This document shows, piece after piece, positions 1-9,878 of a stretch of DNA of 64,000 nucleotides. The position numbers and the translations under genes are program-made. This stretch comes from DASQPR01 sp963724705 (GTDB taxonomy: Bacteria > Actinomycetota > Actinomycetes > Mycobacteriales > Micromonosporaceae). The notes beneath the pieces are model-generated. The model worked only from the letters and a program-made list of their open reading frames with translations. It searched no databases and was not told the DNA's origin. The first letter of the stretch is position 1; every line of letters begins with the position of its first letter. The stretch lies in contig CAVRVS010000006.1 in the NCBI GenBank assembly GCA_963724705.1, forward strand, positions 1 through 64,000, in the 5' to 3' direction.

Positions 1-59
1 CGCCGGGACGAGGGTGGTCTGCCGCTGGAGCCGGCGGGACCACGTGATTTCATCAGGTC

Positions 60-800
60 ATGAGCGATTCTTTGAGCGCAACCACGGTGCGGATCGCCGG
101 CGCGAACGGCGACCAGATCGAGGCCTACGTGGCCCGCCCCGACGGCGATGGACCACGCGGCGGCGTGGTCGTCATCCACCACATGCCCGGCTACGACCGA
201 GCCACGAAAGAGATCACGCGCCGCTTCGCCGAACTCGGCTACGACGCGATCTGCCCGAACCTTTACTTCCGCGAGGCTCCTGGTGCGTCACCCGACGACG
301 CCGCCGCGACTGCGCGGGCCCAAGGCGGCGTGCCGGACGAGCGCCTGGTCGGCGACGTCGGCGGCGCCGCGGACTACCTGCGTGCCCTGTCGAGCTCGAA
401 CGGCAAGGTCGGCGTCATCGGATACTGCTCGGGTGGTCGGCAGTCGGTGCTTTCGGCGTGCAATCTCGACCTGGACGCGGCCGTCGACTGCTACGGGGCA
501 TTCGTCACCGGCACGCCGCCGGAGGGCTTCCCGATGCGCAAGAACATCGTCGACCAGCTGCCGAACCTGCGGGCACCGCTGCTCGGACTATTCGGCGCCG
601 ACGACCAGTATCCGAGCCCGGAGCAGGTCGCGGAACTCCGGCAGATCCTCACCGACAACGGCAAGACCTTCGAATTCCACTCGTACGAGGGTGCCGGCCA
701 CGCGTTCTTCGCGGTCGACCGTCCGTCCTACCGGGTCGCCGCGGCCAACGACGGCTGGGAGCGCATCGAGGCCTTCTACGGCCAGTATTTGAAGGGCTGA
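60..800 (+). CDS. dienelactone hydrolase family protein
   Basis: Soluble alpha/beta hydrolase of 246 residues, the usual size for the dienelactone hydrolase family. The cysteine nucleophile sits in GYCSGG at about residue 121, the acid in FGADD near 180 and the histidine in GAGHAFF near 220, so the Cys-Asp-His triad is complete. Such enzymes open lactones or cleave small esters; the real substrate cannot be read from sequence. The ATG at 60 precedes a typical first beta strand (VRIAGANGDQIEAYVARP). A DUF6295-like gene follows after 4 nt, probably in the same transcript. Confidence 0.88.
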   Translation: MSDSLSATTVRIAGANGDQIEAYVARPDGDGPRGGVVVIHHMPGYDRATKEITRRFAELGYDAICPNLYFREAPGASPDDAAATARAQGGVPDERLVGDVGGAADYLRALSSSNGKVGVIGYCSGGRQSVLSACNLDLDAAVDCYGAFVTGTPPEGFPMRKNIVDQLPNLRAPLLGLFGADDQYPSPEQVAELRQILTDNGKTFEFHSYEGAGHAFFAVDRPSYRVAAANDGWERIEAFYGQYLKG

Positions 801-804
801 GGGC

Positions 805-1071
805 ATGTGTACGTACACGACGGTGGCCGTTCCGGTCGACGGTAGCGGCAAGGGTCCGAACGGTAGTTGGCTGCATGTGAGTGACGCGACGGTCTATTTC
901 GACCACCCGGTCCACGCGATGGCCGGCCACACCCTGAACATCGACCTCACCGATCCGTCGAAGGGACCATCGGCCCGGATCGCACTCGAGCTGACCGCCG
1001 AGTCCGCCCGTCAACTCGTCGGTGCGATCCAGGAGGCGCTCGCCGCCGTACCGGCCGAATTGACGGTCTGA
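805..1071 (+). CDS. small conserved protein, DUF6295-like
   Basis: 88-residue protein that begins MCTYTTVAVPVDGSGKG and contains VYFDHPVHA, the pattern I associate with the actinobacterial family DUF6295. It has no signal peptide or membrane segment. The C-terminal half, with SARQLVGAIQEAL, looks like an alpha helix. It starts 4 nt after the dienelactone hydrolase stop, so co-transcription is likely. Function is unknown; the family name is from memory. Confidence 0.75.
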   Translation: MCTYTTVAVPVDGSGKGPNGSWLHVSDATVYFDHPVHAMAGHTLNIDLTDPSKGPSARIALELTAESARQLVGAIQEALAAVPAELTV

Positions 1072-1169
1072 GCGCAACGATCGCAGCAACGGCCGACGGG
1101 TCCCGCGTCGGCCGAGCGGCCCGGCGCTCATGGACACGATCCACGATCTGTGTGGCACCATGGCCGATC

Positions 1170-2144
1170 ATGGGCGACTGCGGTGTGTGCGAGATCATCG
1201 ACCTGCGCCGCTACCCGGTGAAGTCGATGCTCGGCGAGTCGTTGACGACCAGTGACGTCGGTTCGCGGGGTCTCGACGGCGACCGCACCCACGCGCTCGT
1301 GCACACGGGGACCGGCAAGATCGCCAGCGCCAAGCACCCACGGCTGTGGCGCGATCTGCTGACGCTCACCGCGACGGCGACCGCACACGGCGTTCGGGTG
1401 GCCGCGCCCGACGGCACCACGGTGGATTCGATCGACCCGGCCGTAGACGACGTGCTGTCCCGTCTCGTCGGTCAGCCGGTCTCGCTGGCCCACACGCCTC
1501 CGGCGGGCGCCACGTTCGATCGCGCCTGGCCCGACGCCGTGCTGCGCGACGGCATCGACGCCGACGTGCCGGTCGACGTCGGCCGCCTCGCCGGCATGGC
1601 GCCAGCCGGAACGTTCTTCGACTTCGCGCCGATCCACCTGATCACGACGGCGACGTTGCGCCGGATCGATCGGCTCGGCCGAGGCGCCGGCCCGCATCGG
1701 CCTGATGAACCGCGCGGGCTCGATGGGCCGACCCCGTCCGATGAAATGAACCGCGTGTTCGGTCCCAACGCGCTGGCGATCCGTTACCGACCGAACATCG
1801 TCGTCGGCTGGCCCGACGACCAGGGCACGATCGACCAGGGCACGATCGACGAGGGCGCGATCGACAGCGGTGCGTTCGTCGAGGATGGATGGGTCGGGCG
1901 GCGGATCGCCCTCGGCGACGAGGTCGTGCTCCGCGTGATCGCGCACACTCCGCGCTGCGCCATTCCGACGCTGGCCCACGGCGGCCTGCCGCGCGACGTA
2001 CGGGCGCTGCGGGTGCTGGCCGACCACCACCGGATCGTCCCGCTGCCCGGCCTCGGCGAGCAGCCATGCGCTGGTGTGTACGCGGTGCCGGAACGCATCG
2101 GCCGCGTACGGCTGGGCGACCGCGTACGTCTGATCGACCCGTAG
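1170..2144 (+). CDS. MOSC domain-containing protein
   Basis: About 324 residues. The N-terminus (EIIDLRRYPVKSMLGESL) is the MOSC N-terminal beta-barrel and the C-terminal half is the MOSC domain, with its conserved cysteine in TPRCAIPTLAHGG. The family resembles the sulfur-carrier domain of molybdenum cofactor sulfurase and acts on Moco or as a reductase component. I prefer the ATG at 1170; GTG at 1152 and GTG at 1188 are alternatives. An unusual insert near residues 215-235 repeats D-(Q/E)-G-(T/A)-I three times as 15-nt units at about 1816-1865. Confidence 0.85.
   Translation: MGDCGVCEIIDLRRYPVKSMLGESLTTSDVGSRGLDGDRTHALVHTGTGKIASAKHPRLWRDLLTLTATATAHGVRVAAPDGTTVDSIDPAVDDVLSRLVGQPVSLAHTPPAGATFDRAWPDAVLRDGIDADVPVDVGRLAGMAPAGTFFDFAPIHLITTATLRRIDRLGRGAGPHRPDEPRGLDGPTPSDEMNRVFGPNALAIRYRPNIVVGWPDDQGTIDQGTIDEGAIDSGAFVEDGWVGRRIALGDEVVLRVIAHTPRCAIPTLAHGGLPRDVRALRVLADHHRIVPLPGLGEQPCAGVYAVPERIGRVRLGDRVRLIDP
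1816..1865 (+). repeat. 15-nt coding microrepeat in the MOSC gene
   Basis: Three in-frame copies of a 15-nt unit close to GACCAGGGCACGATC encode DQGTI, DQGTI and DEGAI. They lie in a surface-type insert between the conserved RPNIVVGW strand and the following DGWVGRR strand. Slipped-strand duplication is the simplest origin. Confidence 0.7.
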
Positions 2145-2153
2145 CGCCGCCGC

Positions 2154-4613
2154 TCAGCGCTCGCCGTTGGCCCCGTTGGCACCGTCGGAGAGTTCGTGCA
2201 AGACGTCCAGTGCGTCTTCGGCCCGGACCGGCCGCGCAATGTGCCAGCCCTGCGCCGCGAAGCAGCCGAGGTCTTCGAGCGCCGATCGTTGCGCCGGAGT
2301 CTCCACCCCCTCGGCGACGACCCGTACGCCGAGCCGGCGACCGAGGTCGACAGTGGTACGGACGATCGCGGCCGCCTCGGCCGACTCGGTCATCGCGGCG
2401 ACGAACGTGGAGTCGACCTTGACCTCGTCGACCTGTACGCGGGCCAGGAACGTCAGCGACGAGAAGCCACTCCCGAAGTCGTCCACAGCGAGCTGCACGC
2501 CGTGGGCTCGCAGCGCGGCCAGCACTTCGGCCACGATCGGCTGCCCAGTGACGACCGCGGATTCGGTGATCTCCAGAGTGAGCATGTTTGGCTCGACTCC
2601 GTACCGTTTGAGCAGATCACTCACGTCGCCCGGCAGATTCGGGTCCGACAGGCTCCGTGGCGAGAGGTTCACCGACACCCGTATCGGCATGCCCGCGCGA
2701 CACCACTCGTCCGCGAGCTGCAGGGCTCGGTCGAGGACGTACCGGGTGAACGGCATGACGAGGTCGCTCTGGTCGACAAGGTCGACGAAGTCACGTGGCA
2801 GGAGCGCGCCACGGCGCGGATGGTTCCAGCGGATCAGCGCCTCGGCAGCGATCGGCTGCCCGGTCGCCAGGGCAACCGCCGGCTGCACAGCGAGCACCAA
2901 CTGGTCGTCGTGCTCCATCGCCTCGCGCAGGTCGACCAGGACCGACAGACGGTCGACACTGCCGGCCGGCGTGTCCGACGCGTCGAAGACGGCGATGGCT
3001 CCGGCGCCACGCTTGGCCCGTCGCATCGCGATGCCGGACCGCCGGACCAGCTCGGCGATATCGAATTCGTCGGCCCGTCCGACGGCGACACCGACCGATA
3101 CCTCGACCGCCACCTGCAGTCCGGCCAGATCGGTCGCGACCGTCAGCTCCTCGGCCAGGCACCGCGCGTGTGTCGTGGCGTACGCCAGCGGATCCGCGAC
3201 GCCCTCCATCTCACTGAGGATCGCGAACTCGTCGCCGCCGACCCGCGCCACCAGATCGGTCGGCGCGGCGAACGCGGCGAGCCGGCCGGCCGTGATCCGG
3301 AGCAGATCGTCGCCCGCCGTCGGGCCGAGCGTGTCGTTGACCTCCTTGAAGCGGTTGATACCCACCACATAGAGAGCGACCGGCGTCCGGCCACCGGACC
3401 GCAGCTTGTCCGCACCCTCGGTCAGCAGGCTCGACCGGTTGGCGACACCCGTCAAGACGTCCTGATATGAGTCGTGCAGGCTGCGCGCGGCGAGCTTCGT
3501 CAACGCGTTGTGGGCCAGGGCATCGTGGAGTGCCGAGGCGAGCGCGTCGGCGACCGCCGAGAGGGCCATGTGGTCGCGGCTGTCCAGGCTCGAACCCACC
3601 GGCATCCACATGCGCAGTTCACCGACGCGTTGTCCACTAATCGTCAGCGCCCGGGTTGCGGCGGGTGGTGTCCGTACCGGCACGGTTGTGCTCGTCAGAT
3701 GCGCGATGTCGACACCACTGAGTTCGGCGCGGCCGCGATAGCCGCGCGCCTCCCCCGGACTCCGATCGACCCAGATCTCGGCGGACTCGGCCTTGAACAG
3801 CCGAAGTGTGCCGGTCAGGGCGGCGACCGCGACCGATCGCTCGTCGAGCTGGTTGAGTGAGCCCGCGATGTCGGCGAAGTCTCGCCACAGCCGTCGCTCG
3901 TCGGCGATGCGCGAACGGTAGACGTACGCCTGGTGCATCAGTACGGCGACTGGCGGCACGAGAAGCAGCCACATGCGGTCTCGGGCCAGCAGCACGACGA
4001 CGAGAACGCCGACGGTGACGTTGCCGGCGACCATGGGCAGCTTGTCGACAACGGTCCGGGCGATCGCGCTCTGCAGCGACGTCGACAATCTTCCGAGCGC
4101 CTGGCTGTTTGCGTTGACGATGAGGGACGACACCAGGAAGTAGACGACACCGCCGAGAATCAACGCGATGATCAGGCGCGGCGTGATCTCGTCACGATTG
4201 CCCGTGCGAATCGCGTGGACGGTTGCCGCGCCGGCCGCCCCACAGATGGCCAATGTCGCGATGTTCACGGTTTTCGAGACGGTCCACCGGCTGTTCGTGC
4301 GGAGCAGGAACAGGCCGTGTCCGGCGGCGAATCCGACCCCGATGACGAGCGGGACCCAGCCCGCCGGCACCAGGTAGGCCACGATGATGAGTGAGGCCTC
4401 GCCCCATGCGAAGTAGACCGTCTGAGTGCCTTGCCGGAAGCGGAGCGCCGCGAACTGCGCCACAATGGCGACCGCGGTAGCGGTAGCAACCTCCGGCCAC
4501 CGGACGGGAGAGGCCGCCGCGAACGGCCCACCGATCATCACGAGAAGGCCGACCGCGCACGTCGCGAGCGGAGCGACGAAGCTTCGTCGACTCACCGCCA
4601 CGCTGTCCGTCAC
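2154..4613 (-). CDS. membrane GGDEF-EAL protein (c-di-GMP turnover)
   Basis: 819 residues. Residues 1 to about 225 form roughly eight hydrophobic segments. A GAF-like or linker region follows (about 230-370), then a GGDEF domain (about 375-545) with an intact GGDEF motif in VARVGGDEFAIL. The EAL domain (about 560-810) has EALIRW, SVNLSP, EITES, VDDFGSGFSSL, the lysine in EVKVDS, AEGVET and the glutamine in AAQGWH. Both cyclase and phosphodiesterase residues are therefore present. The inhibitory RxxD site before GGDEF appears to read APTD, so product inhibition may be lost. It is monocistronic, and its stop faces the MOSC gene stop 9 nt away. Confidence 0.93.
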   Translation of the reverse strand: MTDSVAVSRRSFVAPLATCAVGLLVMIGGPFAAASPVRWPEVATATAVAIVAQFAALRFRQGTQTVYFAWGEASLIIVAYLVPAGWVPLVIGVGFAAGHGLFLLRTNSRWTVSKTVNIATLAICGAAGAATVHAIRTGNRDEITPRLIIALILGGVVYFLVSSLIVNANSQALGRLSTSLQSAIARTVVDKLPMVAGNVTVGVLVVVLLARDRMWLLLVPPVAVLMHQAYVYRSRIADERRLWRDFADIAGSLNQLDERSVAVAALTGTLRLFKAESAEIWVDRSPGEARGYRGRAELSGVDIAHLTSTTVPVRTPPAATRALTISGQRVGELRMWMPVGSSLDSRDHMALSAVADALASALHDALAHNALTKLAARSLHDSYQDVLTGVANRSSLLTEGADKLRSGGRTPVALYVVGINRFKEVNDTLGPTAGDDLLRITAGRLAAFAAPTDLVARVGGDEFAILSEMEGVADPLAYATTHARCLAEELTVATDLAGLQVAVEVSVGVAVGRADEFDIAELVRRSGIAMRRAKRGAGAIAVFDASDTPAGSVDRLSVLVDLREAMEHDDQLVLAVQPAVALATGQPIAAEALIRWNHPRRGALLPRDFVDLVDQSDLVMPFTRYVLDRALQLADEWCRAGMPIRVSVNLSPRSLSDPNLPGDVSDLLKRYGVEPNMLTLEITESAVVTGQPIVAEVLAALRAHGVQLAVDDFGSGFSSLTFLARVQVDEVKVDSTFVAAMTESAEAAAIVRTTVDLGRRLGVRVVAEGVETPAQRSALEDLGCFAAQGWHIARPVRAEDALDVLHELSDGANGANGER

Positions 4614-5191
4614 CGCCGGCCCCTTTCGGCAGCGCAGGGAACGCAGCGCCGTTCGGTGAGTGAAAGACGCGTGCCTCCGGTACGTGAGGACTGATCAGTT
4701 CCGCTCAGTTCCGCGAGCCGATAATCGGGTCCTCCGATGCGGAACGGTAAGCCACAACCGGGCGTACGCAAAACCACGTCACTGGCGAGACGTACTGATT
4801 AATAGGACACGTCGGACATCCCGCTTGGCCACCCGGACAGACGCCCGCGACAACGTGACGCGCTTTGGGTTCTCGAAGCCCTCCAACACAGCGTTTCCCG
4901 CACCCGGAACCGGTGCCGGACGACGTGTTCCGTCTGTTGGCACGCCGTGCAGAAATATGTCAGATAGTTATCAGAGAGGCGCCGCGTCGCCTCGTGCAAA
5001 TGGCGCGATCAAGAGCGATAAATGACGCGTTCGCCGCGCATTCATCGCACGCCGCGACGATCTCGCCTATTAGCGTTCGGCTCAACAATGCGCGCACGCA
5101 AAGCGACCGATGGACCAACGATTCGTAACAGCGACGACCGATGTTGGTCCCGGCTCCGACTCAGGCGCCAACCGTTCGCCGTGCAGCCGCG
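4614..5191. other. 578-nt region without a recognisable gene
   Basis: Lies between the GGDEF-EAL start and the stop of the small membrane protein at 5192. It is visibly richer in A and T than its surroundings (for example ACTGATTAATAGGACAC near 4795), has no open frame with protein-like composition, and should hold the GGDEF-EAL promoter. I compared it with the c-di-GMP riboswitch consensus by eye and saw no match. Confidence 0.5.
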
Positions 5192-5563
5192 TCAGCGCGT
5201 GCCATCGCCCGAGTTGTCGGCACCGCTCGCGTGGCCACTCTGGTCGGCGGACGCATCGCGTCGCAGGTCGGGGGGCGTGCCGCCGGTAGTGACGCCGCCG
5301 TCGCGGTCGGTGACGGGGCTCACCGTCCGAGCCGTCCGGCCGCCACCGCGCGATGACCCCGATGCCAACGCCTCGGCTCGCATCCGGGCCACGGTCTCGT
5401 CGTCCGGGAAGTCGTCTCGAACCCGACGCAGATGCTTGTTCATGCTGCGCATCAGGAACACCAGGGCGATCACCAGCAACACGATGATCAGCAGGCCGAC
5501 CGGCCCGGCGACACCGTCGCCGAGGTCATCGCCGAAGTCGTTCGCGGCCAACACCGTGATCAT
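5192..5563 (-). CDS. small single-pass membrane protein downstream of mca
   Basis: 123 residues with a short acidic N-terminus, one transmembrane helix at about residues 20-38 (GPVGLLIIVLLVIALVFLM), a basic stop-transfer patch and a long polar, probably disordered cytoplasmic tail. It begins 36 nt after the mca stop on the same strand. Mycobacterium carries a small gene in the same place (Rv1083, from memory), so this looks like its positional counterpart. Function unknown. Confidence 0.72.
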   Translation of the reverse strand: MITVLAANDFGDDLGDGVAGPVGLLIIVLLVIALVFLMRSMNKHLRRVRDDFPDDETVARMRAEALASGSSRGGGRTARTVSPVTDRDGGVTTGGTPPDLRRDASADQSGHASGADNSGDGTR

Positions 5564-5599
5564 GGTTCCTCCGCAGGTCAGATCCGTTTGAGCGTACGC

Positions 5600-6499
5600 C
5601 TACGCGCGGGCGCGCTCACGGACCCCCGCGAACAGGTCGTCCTCGGGCAGCGGGCTGTCCACGAGCGAGCGGGCAAGCTCGAAGTCCTCGGTCGGCCAGA
5701 CCTGCTGCTGGATCGCGAGCGGCACCTTGAACCACCAGCCGTCCGGATCGACCTGTGTCGCGTGCGCGCGCAGAGCGTCGTCGCGCGCCTGGAAATAGTC
5801 ACCGGCGGGCACTCGGGTGGTGACCCGGTCGCTGTGGTCCTCCCGGTCGTCCCACTTCTCCAGCCATTCGCCGTACGGCGACTCGATGCCAGCGGCGAGC
5901 ATGCCCTCGTGCAGCGCGATCATCCGCGCCTTGTTGAAGCCCATGTTGTAGTAGAGCTTGAGCGGCTGCCACGGCACGCCCAGCTCGACGTAACGGTCGG
6001 GGTCGCCGGCGGCGTCGAATGCGGCCACCGAGATCTTGTGGCACATGATGTGGTCCGGGTGCGGATAGCCGCCGTTCTCGTCGTACGTCGTCATGACATG
6101 CGGCCGGAACTCGCGGATCTGCGCGACGAGCGAGCCGACGGCCTCGTCGAAGTCGGCCAGCGCGAAGCAGCCCTCGGGCAACGGCGGCAACGGATCGCCT
6201 TCGGGCAGACCGGAGTCGACGTAGCCGAGCCAGCTCTGCCGGACGCCGAGGATCTCGCGGGCCCGATCCATTTCGGCCCGGCGGATCTCCGCGATGTTGG
6301 CCCAGATCTCCGGTCGATCCAGCTTCTTGTTCAGAACGCTGCCGCGCTCGCCGCCGGTGCACGTCACGACCAGGACATCGACCCCGTCGGCAACGTACTT
6401 CGCCATTGCCGCCGCGCCCTTGCTGGACTCGTCGTCGGGATGGGCGTGCACCGCCATCAGCCGAAGCTGATCGTTAACCTGCCCACCATCGGTGCTCAT
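5600..6499 (-). CDS. mca: mycothiol S-conjugate amidase
   Basis: Zinc amidase of the LmbE/PIG-L fold that cleaves mycothiol S-conjugates, releasing a mercapturic acid for export and GlcN-inositol for recycling. The zinc and catalytic site is visible in MAVHAHPDDESSKG near the N-terminus and YPHPDHIMCHK near residue 150. At 299 residues it matches the family (about 290). The open frame extends upstream, but the ATG at 6499 starts just before the first conserved strand. DUF4307 and greA lie divergently upstream, the order known in Mycobacterium. Presence of this gene implies the host makes mycothiol. Confidence 0.94.
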   Translation of the reverse strand: MSTDGGQVNDQLRLMAVHAHPDDESSKGAAAMAKYVADGVDVLVVTCTGGERGSVLNKKLDRPEIWANIAEIRRAEMDRAREILGVRQSWLGYVDSGLPEGDPLPPLPEGCFALADFDEAVGSLVAQIREFRPHVMTTYDENGGYPHPDHIMCHKISVAAFDAAGDPDRYVELGVPWQPLKLYYNMGFNKARMIALHEGMLAAGIESPYGEWLEKWDDREDHSDRVTTRVPAGDYFQARDDALRAHATQVDPDGWWFKVPLAIQQQVWPTEDFELARSLVDSPLPEDDLFAGVRERARA

Positions 6500-6645
6500 C
6501 GTCACTGTCCGTCCATCCTGCTTGCGATCGTGGCGTGCTGTGCCGTTGGTCCGAGCGGCCATTGCGACCTGCTCACGGGCCGGTCCCGCGAGCGGCATAC
6601 CATTCTGTCCGACACCTATGACGGAAGAATCAGGGACCAGCCGAC

Positions 6646-7077
6646 GTGACCCAGACCTCAGCAGTCCCCGGGGACGCAACGCCGGGCGCCGGTCCGGTGT
6701 TCCCGCCCGGTCGCTACGGCCGGCGCCGCGAGCCAACGCGACGTCGATGGGTGCTCCCAGTCGTGCTGGCCGCCGTTGTCGCTGTGATGGCGTTGCTCGC
6801 GGTCAAGCTCTTTACGCAGTACGGCAGCCCACAGTATTCGCCAACAGTGCTTTCGCTCACAAACGTGACGGACACGTCGACAACCGTCAAGCTTCGGATC
6901 CAGAAGCCCGCCCCGGTCGCCGTCTGTATGGTGATCGCCGAGGCTCGCGACGGGAGCATCCTCGGATCGTCGAACGTGCCGGTGCCGGTCGGCACCGACG
7001 TCACCGTCAGCTACACGATCACCACGACCGATCGGGCATTTATCGCCGAGGTCCCGTCCTGCCACGCCGCAAGCTGA
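6646..7077 (+). CDS. DUF4307 membrane-anchored protein
   Basis: 143 residues: a basic N-terminus, one transmembrane helix at about residues 37-55 (WVLPVVLAAVVAVMALLAV) and an extracytoplasmic domain with two cysteines (CMVIAEA and PSCHAAS) that could form a disulphide. This is the actinobacterial DUF4307 architecture and sits between mca and greA as in Mycobacterium. GTG start at 6646, divergent from mca. Function unknown. Confidence 0.82.
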   Translation: MTQTSAVPGDATPGAGPVFPPGRYGRRREPTRRRWVLPVVLAAVVAVMALLAVKLFTQYGSPQYSPTVLSLTNVTDTSTTVKLRIQKPAPVAVCMVIAEARDGSILGSSNVPVPVGTDVTVSYTITTTDRAFIAEVPSCHAAS

Positions 7078-7314
7078 TTCTTCGCCCGCCACACGCGGAT
7101 CCCGACCGCGCGACTCGATTCGGCCAGGCCAGATGGGTCGGCCACGCACTGCTAATGACCCGTAACACTCAGACCGAAAAACCCGACCGTCAGGCCACGA
7201 AACGGACGCGCTATCGCTGGTACGTTGGACGTTCATGTAACGGCAATGCCCCGTCGGCAGGCCGGGCAATGAGCCGTAATGGCCCACGATCGTCAGCAAC
7301 GCAAGGAGATCGCC

Positions 7315-7815
7315 GTGTCCACCACCGATCGCGACGCGCAACCCACCTGGCTGTCCCAGGAAGCGCATGACCGCCTCGCCGCGGAGCTGGACGAACTGAT
7401 CGCGAACCGGACGGCCATGGCCGCCGAGATCAACGCCCGACGGGAAGAGGGCGACCTCCGCGAGAACGGCGGATACCACGCTGCCCGCGAGGAGCAGGGC
7501 AAGCAGGAGGGCCGCATACGCTACCTCCAGGAGTTCCTGCGTACCGCGCAGGTCGGCGAGGCACCGAGGGCCGATGCGGTCGCCGCCGGCACCGTCGTCA
7601 CGATCTACTTCGACGACGACAAGAACGACACCGAGAAGTTCCTGCTCGGCTCGCGCGAGATCGCGGCGACGACCGATCTGACGGTCTACAGCCCGGAGTC
7701 GGCGATGGGTCATGCGATCGTCGGCGCCCACCCGGGCGACACCGTGTCCTACACGGCACCCAGCGGCGCCGAGATCAAGGTGACCGTCGTCAACTTCGAA
7801 CCCTTCGGCGGCTGA
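7315..7815 (+). CDS. greA: transcription elongation factor GreA
   Basis: 166 residues. The N-terminal coiled coil contains the acidic tip (EINARREEGDLRENGGYHAAREEQ) that enters the RNA polymerase secondary channel and stimulates cleavage of backtracked RNA. The C-terminal FKBP-like domain ends in VVNFEPFGG. The GTG at 7315 follows an AAGGAG ribosome binding site with normal spacing, so I reject the longer frame from 7279. Its stop faces the threonine dehydratase stop. Confidence 0.96.
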   Translation: MSTTDRDAQPTWLSQEAHDRLAAELDELIANRTAMAAEINARREEGDLRENGGYHAAREEQGKQEGRIRYLQEFLRTAQVGEAPRADAVAAGTVVTIYFDDDKNDTEKFLLGSREIAATTDLTVYSPESAMGHAIVGAHPGDTVSYTAPSGAEIKVTVVNFEPFGG

Positions 7816-7880
7816 CACCGCCGATCGCGACGGTCACCGGTCCACGACCGCCCGTCGGAACATTCGGCGGGCCGACCGGG

Positions 7881-9100
7881 TCAGTGCGGTCCGACAGCGA
7901 CCGGATAGCCGGCGTCACGCAGCGCGGTGACCAGCCGGTCGGCGTGTTCGGCACCGCGCGTCTCGACCGACATCGCCACCTCGACCTCGCCGAGCGCAAG
8001 CCGCGGATCGTGACGCTGGTGGGACACATCGACGACGTTGGCGCCCTGCTCGGCCACGAGCGTCAGCAGGGCGGCGAGCGATCCGGGTCGGTCGCTGCAG
8101 TGAACCGTGAATCGCTGATAGCGACCGGCGACGTTCAGGCCGTGCTCGATCAGTTTCACCATCAGCAGCGGATCGATGTTGCCACCGGACAGCACAGCGA
8201 CCACCGGCGTCTCGACGGGCACGACCCCGGCCAACAGCGCCGCAACGCCGACTCCACCGGCCGGCTCCACGACAAGCTTGCCCCGCTCCAGCAGCATCAA
8301 CAGCGCACGCGAGATGTCCTCGTCGGTGACCGTGACGATGTCGTCCACGAGCGTGCTCACGTGCTCGAAGGTCAGCTCGCCGGGGCATCCGACCGCGATG
8401 CCGTCGGCGACTGTCGCGACGGAGTCGATGCGGATCGGCTTTCCGGCCGCCAGCGACGGTGGCATCGCGGCGGCGCCCGCGGCCTGGACTCCGATCACCC
8501 GTACGTCCGGACGCAGCGCCTTCACCGCGACCGCGATCCCGGAGATGAGCCCGCCACCGCCGACACCAGCGATGATGGTCTTCACCTCCGGACACTGTTC
8601 GAGGATCTCCAGACCGACCGTGCCCTGGCCGGCGATCACGTCCGGATGGTCGAACGGGTGAATGAACACCGCGCCGGTCCGCTCGGCGTACTCCGCCGCG
8701 GCGACCAGCGCGTCGTCGACGGTAGGCCAACCAGCCGGACCTTCGCGCCGTAGCCCTTCGTCGCGGCCACCTTGGGCAGCGGCGCGCCGAGCGGCATGAA
8801 CACCGTGGCCTCGGTGTGCAGCAGGCCGGCCGCGACGGCGACTCCCTGCGCGTGATTGCCGGCGCTCGCCGCGACGACACCCCGCGCGCGCTCATCGGGC
8901 GTCAGCCGCGAGATGCGTACGAGCGCACCGCGCACCTTGTAGGAGCCAGCGCGCTGGAGGTTTTCGCACTTCAGCCAGGCCGGGCCGCCGAGCTTGCCAT
9001 AGAGCGGCCGGCACGGCTCGAGCGGCGTCCGCCGGATCGCATCGCCGAGAACCGTCCGGGCCGCTTCGACGTCGGCGAGGGTGACCAACTTCGTCTGCAC
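7881..9100 (-). CDS. ilvA: threonine ammonia-lyase (threonine dehydratase), frameshifted in this sequence
   Basis: PLP enzyme converting threonine to 2-oxobutyrate and ammonia. The PLP lysine is in GSYKVRGA near residue 52, SAGNHAQGVA binds the substrate or phosphate, and GGGGLISG is the glycine loop. A C-terminal ACT domain (QRFTVHCSDRPGSLAALL) follows at about residues 330-400. The two halves lie in different frames: after KVRLVG the reading must change at about 8722-8730, consistent with one missing base (probably G in GGCGCT). With the base restored it is about 406 residues, the normal size. GTG start at 9100. Confidence 0.85.
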
Positions 9101-9202
9101 CCGCCCATCGTCGCAGGCGGTTGCGGCGCGACATCGCCGGGCCGGAGGCAGCCGACCGGCCAGCCTGCGGCCGGATCGAGCCGAGCGGTTTGAACGGCGC
9201 GG

Positions 9203-9643
9203 TCAGCTGCCCGAACTGCCGGAAGCCGCTGCGATCTCAGCCCGTGCGGCCGCGACCAATTCCGGATTCGTGTGGGCGTGACCCCACAACCCCCAACCGC
9301 CCTCGGGCGCCTCGGTGAGAAGCACCCAGGTGCGGTCGACGATCGTCGGGTCATCAGCGGCTGCCGCGACGATGTCGGTCAGCTGGCGCACCACGGCCAG
9401 TTGCTTGTCCCGGTCGAGCGCTCCCGAGTTCGTCAGCACCTGGACCCGTACGTAGTTGCCGTCTCCATCGACGTTGGCGATCGAGTCGGGTGGCAGTTCG
9501 TGTACGAACGCGGCCGTGTTGCGGCGGAACATCGGGATGTCCGGCACTCCTTCGATCCGCATGACTGCGCTGGCCAGATCAACGGCGAGTTGGTGCTTGT
9601 CGGCGAACGTACCTGCGGTGGCGTACGCATCGATCATGGGCAT
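9203..9643 (-). CDS. tautomerase family protein
   Basis: 146 residues beginning MPMIDAY, so removal of Met exposes the N-terminal proline used as general base in the 4-oxalocrotonate tautomerase superfamily. The length and the second repeat (VRVQVLTNSGALDRDKQLAVV) fit the fused two-motif form. It runs divergently from a TetR regulator, with a dyad between them, suggesting TetR control. The substrate cannot be inferred. Confidence 0.75.
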   Translation of the reverse strand: MPMIDAYATAGTFADKHQLAVDLASAVMRIEGVPDIPMFRRNTAAFVHELPPDSIANVDGDGNYVRVQVLTNSGALDRDKQLAVVRQLTDIVAAAADDPTIVDRTWVLLTEAPEGGWGLWGHAHTNPELVAAARAEIAAASGSSGS

Positions 9644-9693
9644 GACGAGTCCTCCAAGGACTGGGTGGAACGCGAAATCACCGACCGACGTCG

Positions 9694-9715
9694 ATTATGA
9701 CGGTCATCATAGTCA
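9694..9715. promoter_or_regulatory. candidate TetR operator
   Basis: A 22-nt imperfect dyad (16 of 22 positions symmetrical) with the perfect core ATGACGGTCAT at 9697-9707. It lies 51 nt upstream of the tautomerase start and 164 nt upstream of the divergent TetR gene. Its size and position suit a TetR-family operator controlling the tautomerase. Inferred only from symmetry. Confidence 0.4.
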
Positions 9716-9878
9716 CGTCATCGAGAACGCCGCGCAGAATCTTGGCGCGAATGTCGTCAACCGGTCGACACGTCTAAACTGCCGTGCACCGACCGGGCGC
9801 GACGATCGTTGACACGGCGCGACCAAGACCGACAGGGCGGAGCGGGGGCGGGCACGGGCGCCCTGAGACGGGGGCATA

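Noticed and set aside
4614..5191. c-di-GMP riboswitch upstream of the GGDEF-EAL gene
   Set aside because: No match by eye to the GEMM core in either orientation.
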